This document shows, piece by piece, positions 16,988-25,003 of a stretch of DNA of 49,694 nt; the stretch's first letter is position 1, and the number at the start of each line of letters is the position of its first letter. This stretch comes from Candidatus Woesebacteria bacterium RIFCSPHIGHO2_02_FULL_42_20. Lineage in GTDB: Bacteria > Patescibacteriota > Microgenomatia > UBA8517. The DNA is taken from positions 1 to 49,694 of the forward strand of contig MGGS01000001.1 of assembly GCA_001792535.1 (NCBI GenBank). Direction: 5' to 3'. The position numbers and the translations under genes were made by a program. Under the pieces are notes generated by a model. It saw only the letters and a program-made list of their open reading frames with translations. It did not search any database and was not told where the DNA came from.

Positions 16988-17629
16988 ATGTTTTACGATT
17001 GGTTCAAGCGACTGACCGACTTTTTTGGCGCTTTTCTTTTATTGATATTATTCTCACCGGTAATCTTTGTAACATGCATCGCCATTAAGTTAACTTCTTC
17101 AGGTCCCGTGTTTGCCGATACACCGAAAAGGGTTGGCAAAGGGGGTAAATTGTTTTACCCCTACAAATTTCGGTCGATGGTGGAAAATGCCCACAAACTT
17201 ATGCAAACAGACCCCAAATTTAAAAAACTCTACAAGAAATACCAAAAAGGAAGTTTTAAGTCACCTGAAGACGACCCGAGGATAACACGGGTAGGGAGTG
17301 TAATCCGCAGATACTCTGTTGATGAAGTGCCACAATTTCTGAACGTTTTAAAAAGAGAAATGAGTATTGTCGGCCCTCGGCCGTATTACCCTGATGAACT
17401 CGCGTTTCAGCAAAAAAGGTATCCAACCACTCGTGAACTTGTGACAGAAACCCTGAAGGTGAAGCCGGGGATAACCGGATTCTGGCAGGTTTCCGGCCGA
17501 AGCGAGATCAACTTTGATAAGCGGATAGAGATGGATGCCTATTATGCAAGAAAAAGGTCGGCACTTCTTGACGTACTAATTCTTTTAAAGACGCCGTTTG
17601 CCATGATTTCCGGGAAAGGTGCAGTATGA
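16988..17629 (+). CDS. Monotopic phosphoglycosyl transferase (bacterial sugar transferase, PF02397)
   Basis: 213 aa: one N-terminal membrane segment ('FFGAFLLLILFSPVIFVTCI') and the catalytic domain only, like PglC rather than the long WcaJ/WbaP type. Motifs: 'PYKFRSMVENAH', 'DDPRITRVGSVIRRYSVDEVPQ', which keeps the catalytic Asp-Glu pair, and 'SIVGPRPYYPDEL'. It transfers a sugar-1-phosphate from a nucleotide sugar to undecaprenyl phosphate, the first membrane step of glycan assembly, so it is the likely initiator for the polysaccharide made by this locus. It overlaps the DUF4012 gene by 4 nt. Confidence 0.9.
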   Translation: MFYDWFKRLTDFFGAFLLLILFSPVIFVTCIAIKLTSSGPVFADTPKRVGKGGKLFYPYKFRSMVENAHKLMQTDPKFKKLYKKYQKGSFKSPEDDPRITRVGSVIRRYSVDEVPQFLNVLKREMSIVGPRPYYPDELAFQQKRYPTTRELVTETLKVKPGITGFWQVSGRSEINFDKRIEMDAYYARKRSALLDVLILLKTPFAMISGKGAV

Positions 17630-19584
17630 AGCAAAATATTGAAATAAAGCAGATTAATCCTGACAAAAAAAATAGACTTAAACTGCTGTTTAGCAAAATT
17701 AGCATAGATCGAGGGTTAGTTTTAAAAGTTGGTCTGCCGGTTTTTATATTGCTGTTGCTGATGGCAATTTTTGCTGTTTTCCCGCTGATAAATCTGTATC
17801 GGAAGGCACAATTTTTGAAGGGTTTGGAGTCAAGGTTTAAAACGGCTATTGAGAAGCAGGATATTGGAATCGTTTCCAGTGAAATTGACCGAACCAAGTC
17901 GCAGTTGACGGAATTTAAAGGAGCATACTACAGTTTGGCTTGGACTAAAGTTTTGCCCCTTGTCGGCGGCTATTGGCGTGACGGTGAAAAAATGCTCAAG
18001 GCGGCCTTTTATGGGCTGGAAGCTTCCGAAATCACTCTTGGAACGATCAAACCTTACGCAGACATAATTGGTTTTGCGCCGGGAGGAAAAGAAGCCCAAA
18101 GCGGGGAAGAATCGGCACAAGACAGGATGGAGTTTGTAATTAGTACTCTGGATGCAGTTTTACCAAAACTTGCCAGTATTACTGAGAGAGTTGAAAAAGC
18201 AAATAATGAGCTCAAAAGCATTGATGTTTCCAAATATCCTGAGACTTTGGGGAAATATGAAGTCAGACCAAAACTACAGAATCTTCTTCGGGTAGCAAAT
18301 GAAGCTGCAAGATTTGTGCTTGATACTAAGCCGGTTATCGAAAAGGCAAAGTACTTACTCGGCGTAGATAAGGAGAGGACTTACCTCGTTCTTTTCCAGA
18401 ACGACAAAGAACTTCGTCCCACAGGTGGCTTTATCACTGCCTATACAATTATGAAAGTGACTAAGGGTAAGATAAGTTCTGTAGTTAGCTCAGACATTTA
18501 TGCGCTTGACGACAGGTATATACCTGTTATTGAGGCTCCACCCCAATTTCTGGAATTTTTGAAAGGGCCTTATGTTTTATCAAATAATCTTCGACTTCGT
18601 GATATGAATTATTTGGCCGATTTTAAAGAAAGTATGGACTTGTTTGCCAAAGAGTCCTCAAAAACTGGGATAGCTGATGTTGACGGTATCATTGCTGTTG
18701 ATACCCAAACATTGGTTAATATTTTGGATGTGTTGGGTGAAGTTGGAGTGAGCGGCTTTGGTAACTATAATACTTTGATTGATCCGGAATGCAATTGCCC
18801 TCAAGTCGTCCACGAGCTGGAGAAATTTGCAGACATAGAAGGCCCTATTGTCTGGAGTGAAAACGAACCGGGTAAAATTGTCTACAGACCTCCCAATTCC
18901 GAAAACAGGAAGGGCATAATCGGTCCATTGATGAACTCCGTCTTGGCGAATGCGCTGGGCCAGCCAAAAGAAAAAGTTCCGGGGTTGTTCGGAGCAATTT
19001 ACAAGTCACTGACCGAAAAGCACGTGCTTTTTTACATGTATGAGGAAGACGTCCAGAAGGCCTTGGAGGAGGCTCATTTGGCGGGTAGGATTGAAGAAAC
19101 CGAAGGAGACTATTTACACATCAACGACGCGAATTTGGGCGGAAGAAAATCAAATCTCTACGTAATTTCGGAGGTTATCCAAGACGTAAAGGTGGACGGC
19201 GATGGTAATGTCACGAAAACATTGACGCTTACTTACGCTAACCCTCAAGATTACGATGGCTGGCTAAATTCGGTGCTTCCAAACTGGACCAGAATATATG
19301 TACCCAAAGGTGCTACCCTTGTTAATATGGGCGGGTTTGATAAGACCTATGACACTTATGATGAGCATGGTAAAACAGTATTTTCGGGAAGTTTTAGTTT
19401 GCGGCCAAAAGGAGTGGTAAAAATTGTGGTTGAATACAAGCTACCATTTAAAGTTAAAGGCAATTATAGGCTACTTATTCAGAAACAACCGGGCACAGAC
19501 AAGCCGTTTTACACAATTAACTTTGGGAAAACCATTGAAGAGTTTTTCTTAGACACAGATAAAAATTTAGAGCTAAGGAGTTAA
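17626..19584 (+). CDS. DUF4012 domain protein, membrane-anchored, extracytoplasmic
   Basis: 652 aa. A single membrane span around residues 34-52 ('VLKVGLPVFILLLLMAIFAV') is followed by a helical region and then the DUF4012 core: 'YLVLFQNDKELRPTGGFI', 'SSDIYALDD', a 'LRDMNYLADF' variant of the RDxN.xPDF motif, and 'DVDGIIAVDTQTLVNIL'. The C-terminal portion is beta-rich. The biochemical role of the domain is unknown; it occurs widely with exopolysaccharide genes in Microgenomates, Actinobacteria and Chloroflexi. Coupled to the sugar transferase upstream by ATGA and directly followed by recO with no gap. Confidence 0.85.
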   Translation: MKQNIEIKQINPDKKNRLKLLFSKISIDRGLVLKVGLPVFILLLLMAIFAVFPLINLYRKAQFLKGLESRFKTAIEKQDIGIVSSEIDRTKSQLTEFKGAYYSLAWTKVLPLVGGYWRDGEKMLKAAFYGLEASEITLGTIKPYADIIGFAPGGKEAQSGEESAQDRMEFVISTLDAVLPKLASITERVEKANNELKSIDVSKYPETLGKYEVRPKLQNLLRVANEAARFVLDTKPVIEKAKYLLGVDKERTYLVLFQNDKELRPTGGFITAYTIMKVTKGKISSVVSSDIYALDDRYIPVIEAPPQFLEFLKGPYVLSNNLRLRDMNYLADFKESMDLFAKESSKTGIADVDGIIAVDTQTLVNILDVLGEVGVSGFGNYNTLIDPECNCPQVVHELEKFADIEGPIVWSENEPGKIVYRPPNSENRKGIIGPLMNSVLANALGQPKEKVPGLFGAIYKSLTEKHVLFYMYEEDVQKALEEAHLAGRIEETEGDYLHINDANLGGRKSNLYVISEVIQDVKVDGDGNVTKTLTLTYANPQDYDGWLNSVLPNWTRIYVPKGATLVNMGGFDKTYDTYDEHGKTVFSGSFSLRPKGVVKIVVEYKLPFKVKGNYRLLIQKQPGTDKPFYTINFGKTIEEFFLDTDKNLELRS

Positions 19585-20127
19585 ATGCAAAGATATTATA
19601 AACTTGAGGCGATTGTCCTTTCAAAAAAAAGGATAGGTGAGGCTGACTCATTGGTTAAAGTCTATAGCAGACAGATGGGGAAGACTACACTTTTGGCCAA
19701 GGGTGTGCGCAAACCGACTTCACGCAAAAGAGGCTCGCTCGATAACTTTTCGCACGTTGCGCTATCGGTGGCAAGCAGCAAAGGGATAGATATTATCACT
19801 GAAACGAAGTTAATACACAGTTTTGCAGGTTGGAAGAAAGACTTAAAGAAAGTGTCTATTGCTTACTTTTTTTGTGAAGTAGTGGATAAACTTACGGGTG
19901 AGGCGGAGAAAAACGAAGTGGTATATACATACTTACTTGATACTTTTAAACTGCTTGAAAGTGTCAAGGGACTCCGGAGTCAAAGAGATATGTTTAGTAA
20001 AAAGATTTTGGTATTGTTGGGGTTTTGGGAAGAGGTTAAAGACCTCACCGACCCGGATGAAGCTTTGAAGGGGGTTGTCGAGCGGGAGATCTTTTCATTA
20101 AAGATCGGCAAAAAAATTCTCAATTAA
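19585..20127 (+). CDS. recO: DNA repair protein RecO, short form
   Basis: 180 aa against about 240 for typical RecO. The N-terminal OB-fold is clear: 'YYKLEAIVLSKKRIGEADSL', 'YSRQMGKTTLLAKGVRKPTS', 'GSLDNFSHVALSVASSKG'. A helical part follows ('YFFCEVVDKL'), but the protein ends shortly after 'LLGFWEEV', so the C-terminal region with the CxxC zinc site of many RecO proteins is missing. RecO helps load RecA and anneals SSB-coated strands in RecFOR repair. Start codon directly follows the DUF4012 stop. Its 3' end overlaps the convergent PIG-L gene by 8 nt. Confidence 0.85.
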   Translation: MQRYYKLEAIVLSKKRIGEADSLVKVYSRQMGKTTLLAKGVRKPTSRKRGSLDNFSHVALSVASSKGIDIITETKLIHSFAGWKKDLKKVSIAYFFCEVVDKLTGEAEKNEVVYTYLLDTFKLLESVKGLRSQRDMFSKKILVLLGFWEEVKDLTDPDEALKGVVEREIFSLKIGKKILN

Positions 20128-20905
20128 CTTCGTAGAAATATTCAAACAGTAGTGTCGACAAATAAAACCATTTCGGGCTTGGTTTAAACGGCCTGCCGCT
20201 GCCCAAGGTTTGCATTTGGCTACGGTGAGCGTAAAATGCCTTTATTTTTGAAGTTATTTGTCCGCCTATAAATATTTTGAGAGTCGGAGCAGTTCTTAGT
20301 TTCTTAAAGGTAGGTGACTTGGCCATATGTTCGGGCAATTTTATTTTGCTTATGAACTTTCTGTTCGGGCTCGCGTACCAAAGCTTAGCCCGTTCATGTT
20401 TGTTAACTGCATCGGTTACCACACGGGACAGCGCCATATGGTCTTCATGCCCGTAAAGACCCGATAGATCATAAGTAATCACCAGGTCAAAGTTTTCTTT
20501 GGCCAGTAATTTTTCAAAATAAATAGCCATTCTTTGTTTTTTTTGACTGAGTAAGCCGTCGCCAAAGTCTTTGACTATCACTTTTTTGTAGCCTAAGATT
20601 TTCCCCGACCGCTTGCCTTCCTTTGTTCTGATTTTGCGAAGGATGTGCTCGCGGTGTGCGTCCGTTGTCCCTTTTTCACCTTTGGTGAAAAGTAAAAGAG
20701 TTGTGTCGGCTCCCTGTTTTGCTGTTTTTTTAATGAATCCACCACAGGTAAAAATTTCATCATCCGGGTGAGGAAAAGTCACGAGGATTTTCTTAAACGG
20801 GATGTCTCTTGTTGTTTTAATTGAAAAGTCGTTGAGATTAATAAAGATCACAATCCATACAAATACAATGACCGCCAAAAGTATGGTAAGAAAGAGCGCA
20901 AACAT
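20120..20905 (-). CDS. PIG-L/LmbE-type N-deacetylase, membrane-anchored
   Basis: 261 aa. The N-terminal 22 residues (MFALFLTILLAVIVFVWIVI) form a membrane anchor. 'VTFPHPDDEIFTCGGFI' is the zinc-binding PHPDDE motif of the family, and 'YGHEDHMALSRVV' supplies the third His ligand. Family members remove the acetyl group from GlcNAc-containing substrates or related amides. Near a polysaccharide locus and cell-wall genes, a lipid-linked GlcNAc substrate is plausible but not shown. It is convergent with recO and divergent from the glyS unit. Confidence 0.85.
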   Translation of the reverse strand: MFALFLTILLAVIVFVWIVIFINLNDFSIKTTRDIPFKKILVTFPHPDDEIFTCGGFIKKTAKQGADTTLLLFTKGEKGTTDAHREHILRKIRTKEGKRSGKILGYKKVIVKDFGDGLLSQKKQRMAIYFEKLLAKENFDLVITYDLSGLYGHEDHMALSRVVTDAVNKHERAKLWYASPNRKFISKIKLPEHMAKSPTFKKLRTAPTLKIFIGGQITSKIKAFYAHRSQMQTLGSGRPFKPSPKWFYLSTLLFEYFYEVN

Positions 20906-20911
20906 AGTGGA

Positions 20912-20920
20912 ATATTATCA
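20912..20920 (-). promoter_or_regulatory. Extended -10 (TGATAATAT) 6 nt before the PIG-L start codon
   Basis: Read on the minus strand, TGA-TAATAT ends 6 nt before the ATG. Initiation about 7 nt downstream of a -10 would place the first transcribed base on the start codon, i.e. a leaderless mRNA. Confidence 0.5.
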
Positions 20921-20956
20921 AAAACTCCTGGCAATTAACATGTCAGATTGCTTCTT

Positions 20957-20982
20957 GTTCTACTGTTCTAGAATAGTAGAAC
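20957..20982. promoter_or_regulatory. 26-bp dyad: candidate operator or RNA hairpin
   Basis: GTTCTACTG TTCTAGAA TAGTAGAAC is palindromic except for one G/T pair, which would be a G-U wobble in RNA. It could form an 11-bp stem with a CUAG loop. There is no T-run behind it, so it is not an intrinsic terminator. It sits between the divergent PIG-L and glyS units in the largest intergenic gap (20906-21141, 236 nt), in which I found no gene. Confidence 0.55.
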
Positions 20983-21141
20983 GAACGGTATTCTTGCGTT
21001 TCCTGAAATTTGTTACAATTTTCTTGTGAATTAACTTGGCAGACGACCCGAAGAGTTTAGAAGAGAATTTTAGAATTTGACTGCTGGAGTTGTAAAAGTG
21101 GAATTTTAAATAAAAGATGTATAAAATTGCACCATAACTCG

Positions 21142-21582
21142 ATGTCTATTGAAATAAGATTAGTTGAGTCAGCGTTGGGCTTTTATCGTTATAAGAAACC
21201 GGGCAGTACTGAAGCTTGTGTTGTAAATGGTCGTTCATGTTCACAAAGATTTGAAGATACTATGCGTGATGCTTTGAATAGAGACATGACTCCTGGGCAA
21301 GCGATTAGTCAAGCAGTCTTGTTTGTAGTGGATACTTGTGTGGAAATAAATGAGTTTTCGCGACCAGAAGCCCTTGCAACTTTAGTTGGAGGAACTATAG
21401 GAAGTGTTGTTGGGCTTCCGCTTGGTGCATGCAACTGTCGTCCCGAAAAATTTACGCAGCAGGTGATTGGAGACGCTAGTATTGTTTATCGTATTTCAAG
21501 GGATGTTGGCATGACCGCAAGAGCAGCCGTTGAATCTGCTGCTGGAGTTCTTGCACACCCAAAAAAGCACGGTTTTTGTTGA
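21142..21582 (+). CDS. Unknown cysteine-containing protein upstream of glyS
   Basis: The ORF track begins at TTG 21127; the ATG at 21142 (MSIEIRLVES) is the more natural start and gives 146 aa. No family recognised. There is no signal peptide; a glycine-rich stretch (LVGGTIGSVVGLPLGACNC) is the only hydrophobic part. Cysteines occur as singletons and as CNC, with the last at the C-terminus (GFC). The stop TGA (21580-21582) is one base before the ATG of glyS, a spacing that fits translational coupling and argues that the ORF is real. It may also be a lineage-specific gene with no homologues. Confidence 0.55.
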   Translation: MSIEIRLVESALGFYRYKKPGSTEACVVNGRSCSQRFEDTMRDALNRDMTPGQAISQAVLFVVDTCVEINEFSRPEALATLVGGTIGSVVGLPLGACNCRPEKFTQQVIGDASIVYRISRDVGMTARAAVESAAGVLAHPKKHGFC

Positions 21583-21583
21583 T

Positions 21584-22948
21584 ATGATGGATTTAATGGA
21601 CAAAGTTGTAAGTCTTGCGAAGAGACGGGGGTTTGTTTATCCCTCTTCTGAGATATATGGCGGCCTAGCTAACGTTTGGGATTTTGGTCCAATGGGTACA
21701 CTGCTGAAGAATAATATTCGTGACGCTTGGTGGAAACACTTCGTACTTGATCGAGCCGATATGGTTGGAATTGACTCGTCAACGATTTTGCGTCCGGAAG
21801 TCTGGCATGCTTCCGGTCATGTAGCAGGATTTAATGAAGCTATGGTTGACTGCAAGGAGTGTGGTAATAGAGTCCGGGCAGACCACTTAATTGAAGATAG
21901 ATTTTCAGATAAAAAGGTTGAGGGTTTGCCCTTTGAGGAGTTGGATAGGATCATCTCAAAAAATAAAATTGTCTGTCCTAAGTGTGGCAAAACTGATTGG
22001 ACGAATGTGCGCAAGTTTAATCAACTTGTGGAAGTAAAAATTGGGGTTTTGGAGGAAGGAAAGAATTTGGCTTATCTTCGAGGAGAAATTGCACAGGGAC
22101 TGTTTTTGAATTTTAAAAATGTCTTAAATACTACTCGTGTGAAGATTCCTTTTGGGATAGCCCAGCAAGGAAAAGCCTACAGGAATGAAATTACAATGGG
22201 TCAGTTTACTCACCGTACGTTTGAATTTGATTTAATGGAATTTGAATATTTTATAAAGCCAGAAACATGGGAAGAAGTTTTTGAAATGTGGCGCAAGGAA
22301 ATGTGGAAATGGGCCTTAAACCTGGGAATTAATGAAAAGAGTCTCAAATGGCGAGAACACGAGGACTTTGAAAGGTCACACTATTCCAAAAGAACTATGG
22401 ATATTGAATTTAAATATCCATTTGGTTGGAAAGAAATGTGGGGGATTGCTTATCGAACAGACTTTGATCTCAAAAATCACATGGAAAAGACGGGTGTGGA
22501 TATGCACTACACCGATCCGGACACGGGAGATAAATTTATACCGCATGTTATTGAGCCTACTTTCGGGCTTTCAAGATTAACAGGTATTATCCTGTTTAAT
22601 GCTTATAGCGAAGATGAAAAAAGAATTGTGTTAAAAATTAACCCACGTCTTGCACCATATAAGGTCGCGATTTTTCCGCTGCTTGCCAATAAGGAAAAAT
22701 TGGTAAAGAAAGCCCGCAAGATTTATGAAGCACTTAAAAGAGATTTAGTTGTAACTTGGGACAATAGAGGAAACATAGGCAAACGCTATTTTGCACAAGA
22801 CGAAATAGGTACACCTTGGTGCGTTACGATCGACTTTGAAACGCTTGATAAAGACACTGTTACAGTTCGTGATCGAAATACTGCCCGTCAGGAGCGAGTG
22901 TCGGTTGACAAACTTTCGACCTACTTCCAAAATAAATTAGAGGATTAA
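21584..22948 (+). CDS. glyQS: Glycine--tRNA ligase, dimeric (archaeal/eukaryal-like) type
   Basis: 454 aa. The ORF track starts at 21530, inside the upstream gene; tandem ATGs at 21584/21587 give M(M)DLMDKVVSLAKRRGFVYPSSE, matching the family start. Class II core: 'VWDFGPMGTLLKNNI', a zinc-type insertion with CxxC pairs ('CKECG', 'CPKCG'), motif 2 'YRNEI', and 'VIEPTFGLSRL' for motif 3. The glycine-binding region reads LRGEIAQG instead of the usual LRPETAQG, and the following segment is MGQFTHRTFEF instead of PxNFxxRxREF; the key glutamates are kept. The C-terminal anticodon-binding domain is present. It charges tRNA-Gly in the cytosol. Confidence 0.93.
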   Translation: MMDLMDKVVSLAKRRGFVYPSSEIYGGLANVWDFGPMGTLLKNNIRDAWWKHFVLDRADMVGIDSSTILRPEVWHASGHVAGFNEAMVDCKECGNRVRADHLIEDRFSDKKVEGLPFEELDRIISKNKIVCPKCGKTDWTNVRKFNQLVEVKIGVLEEGKNLAYLRGEIAQGLFLNFKNVLNTTRVKIPFGIAQQGKAYRNEITMGQFTHRTFEFDLMEFEYFIKPETWEEVFEMWRKEMWKWALNLGINEKSLKWREHEDFERSHYSKRTMDIEFKYPFGWKEMWGIAYRTDFDLKNHMEKTGVDMHYTDPDTGDKFIPHVIEPTFGLSRLTGIILFNAYSEDEKRIVLKINPRLAPYKVAIFPLLANKEKLVKKARKIYEALKRDLVVTWDNRGNIGKRYFAQDEIGTPWCVTIDFETLDKDTVTVRDRNTARQERVSVDKLSTYFQNKLED

Positions 22949-22951
22949 TAC

Positions 22952-23467
22952 ATGAAAAAATTTTTGCCGATTATTCTCTTCGTTGTTGGACTACTTGTAG
23001 TTATTGGTGCCGTTTTTGTCGTCAAGTCCCGAAACAATGTCACCATTGACGAAGACAGCGATCAATTAGCCCAAATACCCGTGGACCAGCGGCCGAATAT
23101 TTCGCTCACACCAATGTTTGATCTCAAGCCCAGGAGCGGCCTCTGGCTAAGGCTGGTTATTGAAGACATCAAGGTGGATAACGCCGCTTCTCTTGACTAT
23201 GACCTGTTTTATTTTTTGGAGAGCGGCAGACAAAACGGCGTGCGTGCATCTGTCGAATTGGCTAACCAAACCCGAATGGAGCGCGATATTTATCTGGGAA
23301 GTGAGTCTAACGGTAAGTTTTCGCAAGATAAGGACGTCCGGCGAGGAACGTTGACCGTCAAATTCAGGGATAAAGGCGGTAAGGTTATTGGTAAACTGTC
23401 GACCGATTTTACACTGGATGAGACTGCCGATGGCCCCAGTGTGACTATAAATTCTTCAAGCAAATAA
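22952..23467 (+). CDS. Unknown membrane-anchored protein with extracytoplasmic beta-rich domain
   Basis: 171 aa. The first 25 residues (MKKFLPIILFVVGLLVVIGAVFVV) are a signal anchor without a lipobox cysteine. After a polar linker rich in Asp and Gln, the remaining about 110 residues alternate short hydrophobic strands ('GLWLRLVIEDIKV', 'GVRASVELAN', 'GTLTVKFRDKGGKVIGKL'), suggesting a small beta-sandwich. The glyS stop is 3 nt upstream, so the two are probably co-transcribed. No known family recognised; no function proposed. Confidence 0.7.
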   Translation: MKKFLPIILFVVGLLVVIGAVFVVKSRNNVTIDEDSDQLAQIPVDQRPNISLTPMFDLKPRSGLWLRLVIEDIKVDNAASLDYDLFYFLESGRQNGVRASVELANQTRMERDIYLGSESNGKFSQDKDVRRGTLTVKFRDKGGKVIGKLSTDFTLDETADGPSVTINSSSK

Positions 23468-23519
23468 CTTCCGATAGTTGTACCCCATATCTAGTGGTGA
23501 TTGTTTTCTGAAAGACATA

Positions 23520-23546
23520 TTGACAATTATCACGGCATTGTATCAA
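23520..23546 (+). promoter_or_regulatory. mraZ promoter
   Basis: TTGACA at 23520-23525 and TATCAA at 23541-23546, spacing 15, upstream of the mraZ ATG at 23582. The -10 runs directly into the tandem boxes listed next, an arrangement that suits repression by MraZ. Confidence 0.5.
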
Positions 23547-23580
23547 AATGGTGTAAAGTGGTGATAAGTGAATAATAGTG
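23545..23580 (+). promoter_or_regulatory. Four tandem MraZ-type boxes, 10-bp period
   Basis: The run AAAATGgtgt-AAAGTGgtga-TAAGTGaata-ATAGTG places the core A-A/T-AGTG exactly every 10 bp up to one base before the mraZ ATG. MraZ proteins are known to bind tandem boxes with a 10-bp period at their own promoter (TGGGA-N5 in proteobacteria, AAAGTG-type in Mollicutes). A further isolated TAGTGGTGAT lies at 23492-23501. The site identity is inferred from pattern and position. Confidence 0.75.
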
Positions 23581-23581
23581 T

Positions 23582-24025
23582 ATGTTGATAGGTCATTATT
23601 TTGTAAAACTGACTGCAAAGGGTAGGCTGGCTATACCGTCAAAATTCAGACGTGAGATTGGAAACAAGGCTATCGTTACGAGGTTTTACGAAAAATGTTT
23701 GGTATTGGTGGGTTTGTCTCGTTGGGAAAATCTGATGACTAAACTGACAAATAAAAGTGAGTTCATAACAGAGCCGATGAGAGATGTCGAACGCTTTATT
23801 TTAGGATCAGCATTTGAAGTCGATATGGATAGCCAAGGAAGGTTTGTGGTGCCTCAAGTGTTGAGGGGCTATGCAAATATAGGTGACGAGGTTGTTTTTT
23901 TAGGTCTCGGTGACAGAGCTGAAATTTGGAATAAAAAAGAGTGGGAGAAAAGGGAATCTAAAATTGAAGAATTTGCTCTGGAAAGTTTAGCAAATAGAGA
24001 GGAGGGAAGAAAGATAGGTGATTAG
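23582..24025 (+). CDS. mraZ: Transcriptional regulator MraZ
   Basis: 147 aa, normal length. The two AbrB-like swapped-hairpin halves are visible: 'KLTAKGRLAIPSKFRREIG' and 'DMDSQGRFVVPQVLRGYA', each carrying the DxxGR.xxP.xxR pattern of the family. MraZ is a DNA-binding ring-forming protein that represses the dcw cluster. It opens the cluster here exactly as in most bacteria, with rsmH next, and tandem boxes lie in its leader. The gene ends 83 nt before rsmH. Confidence 0.93.
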   Translation: MLIGHYFVKLTAKGRLAIPSKFRREIGNKAIVTRFYEKCLVLVGLSRWENLMTKLTNKSEFITEPMRDVERFILGSAFEVDMDSQGRFVVPQVLRGYANIGDEVVFLGLGDRAEIWNKKEWEKRESKIEEFALESLANREEGRKIGD

Positions 24026-24108
24026 ACTAAATTGTACCGAAATGAAAAAAAGACTGGATGAAACAGTAGAATTTATAAGAATGTTTGAAAAAAAGGAGGC
24101 TAATGTAA

Positions 24109-24999
24109 ATGGTAAGGAAGCAAAAGACAGACGCGACTCATGAAAGTGTACTTGTTGAGGAGGTTATCAGCACTTTTAAATTAAAAATAAAGCGAAACCA
24201 AAGGATAATCGATGCCACGGTTGGAACCGGAGGCCATACTTTGGAACTAATTAAGAACGGAGCTTTGGTTTTGGGGCTAGAAATCGATCCAAAAATGAGC
24301 CAGATAGCAAGGTTTAGATTGGGTGAGATGCCATATAAATTAATTCTTGGAAACTTCAAAGACATTGACAGTATTGCCAAGAAAGAAGGCTTTACGGATA
24401 TCGACGGCGTGCTTTTCGATTTGGGGGTAAGTAACTTGCACCTAAAAGATATAAAGCGAGGTTTCTCTTTTGACACCCCGGAGGCCTTACTCGATATGAG
24501 GTTAAATGAGCAGGATCAGGGCGTCAAGGCTGCCGATCTACTCAATGTTTTGAGGAAAGACCAATTGACGGATCTTTTTGGAAAGGTACTGGGCTTTCGG
24601 GCAACAAAGTCGCTTGTAGACAGAATAGTAGAGTTTAGAAATGGCAAGCGTTTTACTGCCGTGGAGGATCTTCTTGGTGTGGTAGGAGGCGTGAGAACCA
24701 CGGGTAGGAATCCTGCCACTAAGGCGTTTTTGGCGCTACGAATTGCGGTAAATTTGGAAACTGAAAATATCAAAGAGGCGTTACCAAAAGCTTTTGCTCT
24801 GCTTAGAGCGGGCGGAAGGCTGTGTATTATCTCTTTTCACTCGCTCGAAGACAAAATTGTTAAAGCTTGTTTTACTAGTTTGGTAGCAAGTAAATTGGCA
24901 CAAAGTATTACAAAAAAACCTATAACACCGGGTTATCAGGAGTTAGAAAGAAACAGGAGATCAAGAAGCGCAAAAATGAGAGTGGTCGAAAAAATATGA
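24109..24999 (+). CDS. rsmH: 16S rRNA (cytosine(1402)-N4)-methyltransferase RsmH (MraW)
   Basis: 296 aa. The start is fixed by GGAGG at 24095-24099, nine bases before the ATG. Motifs in order: 'HESVLVEEVI' (usually HxPVLL), 'IDATVGTGGHTLELI' for SAM binding, 'FDLGVSNLHLKDIKRGFSF', 'LLDMRL', 'NLETENIKEALP' and 'SFHSLEDKIVK'. It N4-methylates C1402 of 16S rRNA in the decoding centre. Its position between mraZ and ftsL is canonical. The 3' end is separated from the ftsL-like ATG by only 4 nt. Confidence 0.94.
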   Translation: MVRKQKTDATHESVLVEEVISTFKLKIKRNQRIIDATVGTGGHTLELIKNGALVLGLEIDPKMSQIARFRLGEMPYKLILGNFKDIDSIAKKEGFTDIDGVLFDLGVSNLHLKDIKRGFSFDTPEALLDMRLNEQDQGVKAADLLNVLRKDQLTDLFGKVLGFRATKSLVDRIVEFRNGKRFTAVEDLLGVVGGVRTTGRNPATKAFLALRIAVNLETENIKEALPKAFALLRAGGRLCIISFHSLEDKIVKACFTSLVASKLAQSITKKPITPGYQELERNRRSRSAKMRVVEKI

Positions 25000-25003
25000 A
25001 AAA

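Noticed and set aside
20802-21029. 75-aa plus-strand ORF over the PIG-L start and gap
   Set aside because: Overlaps the PIG-L start antisense and has no motif or ribosome site.
24042-24143. 33-aa ORF bridging the mraZ-rsmH gap (MKKRLDETVEF...)
   Set aside because: No ribosome site and more than a third overlaps rsmH in another frame; left as a possible leader peptide but not supported.
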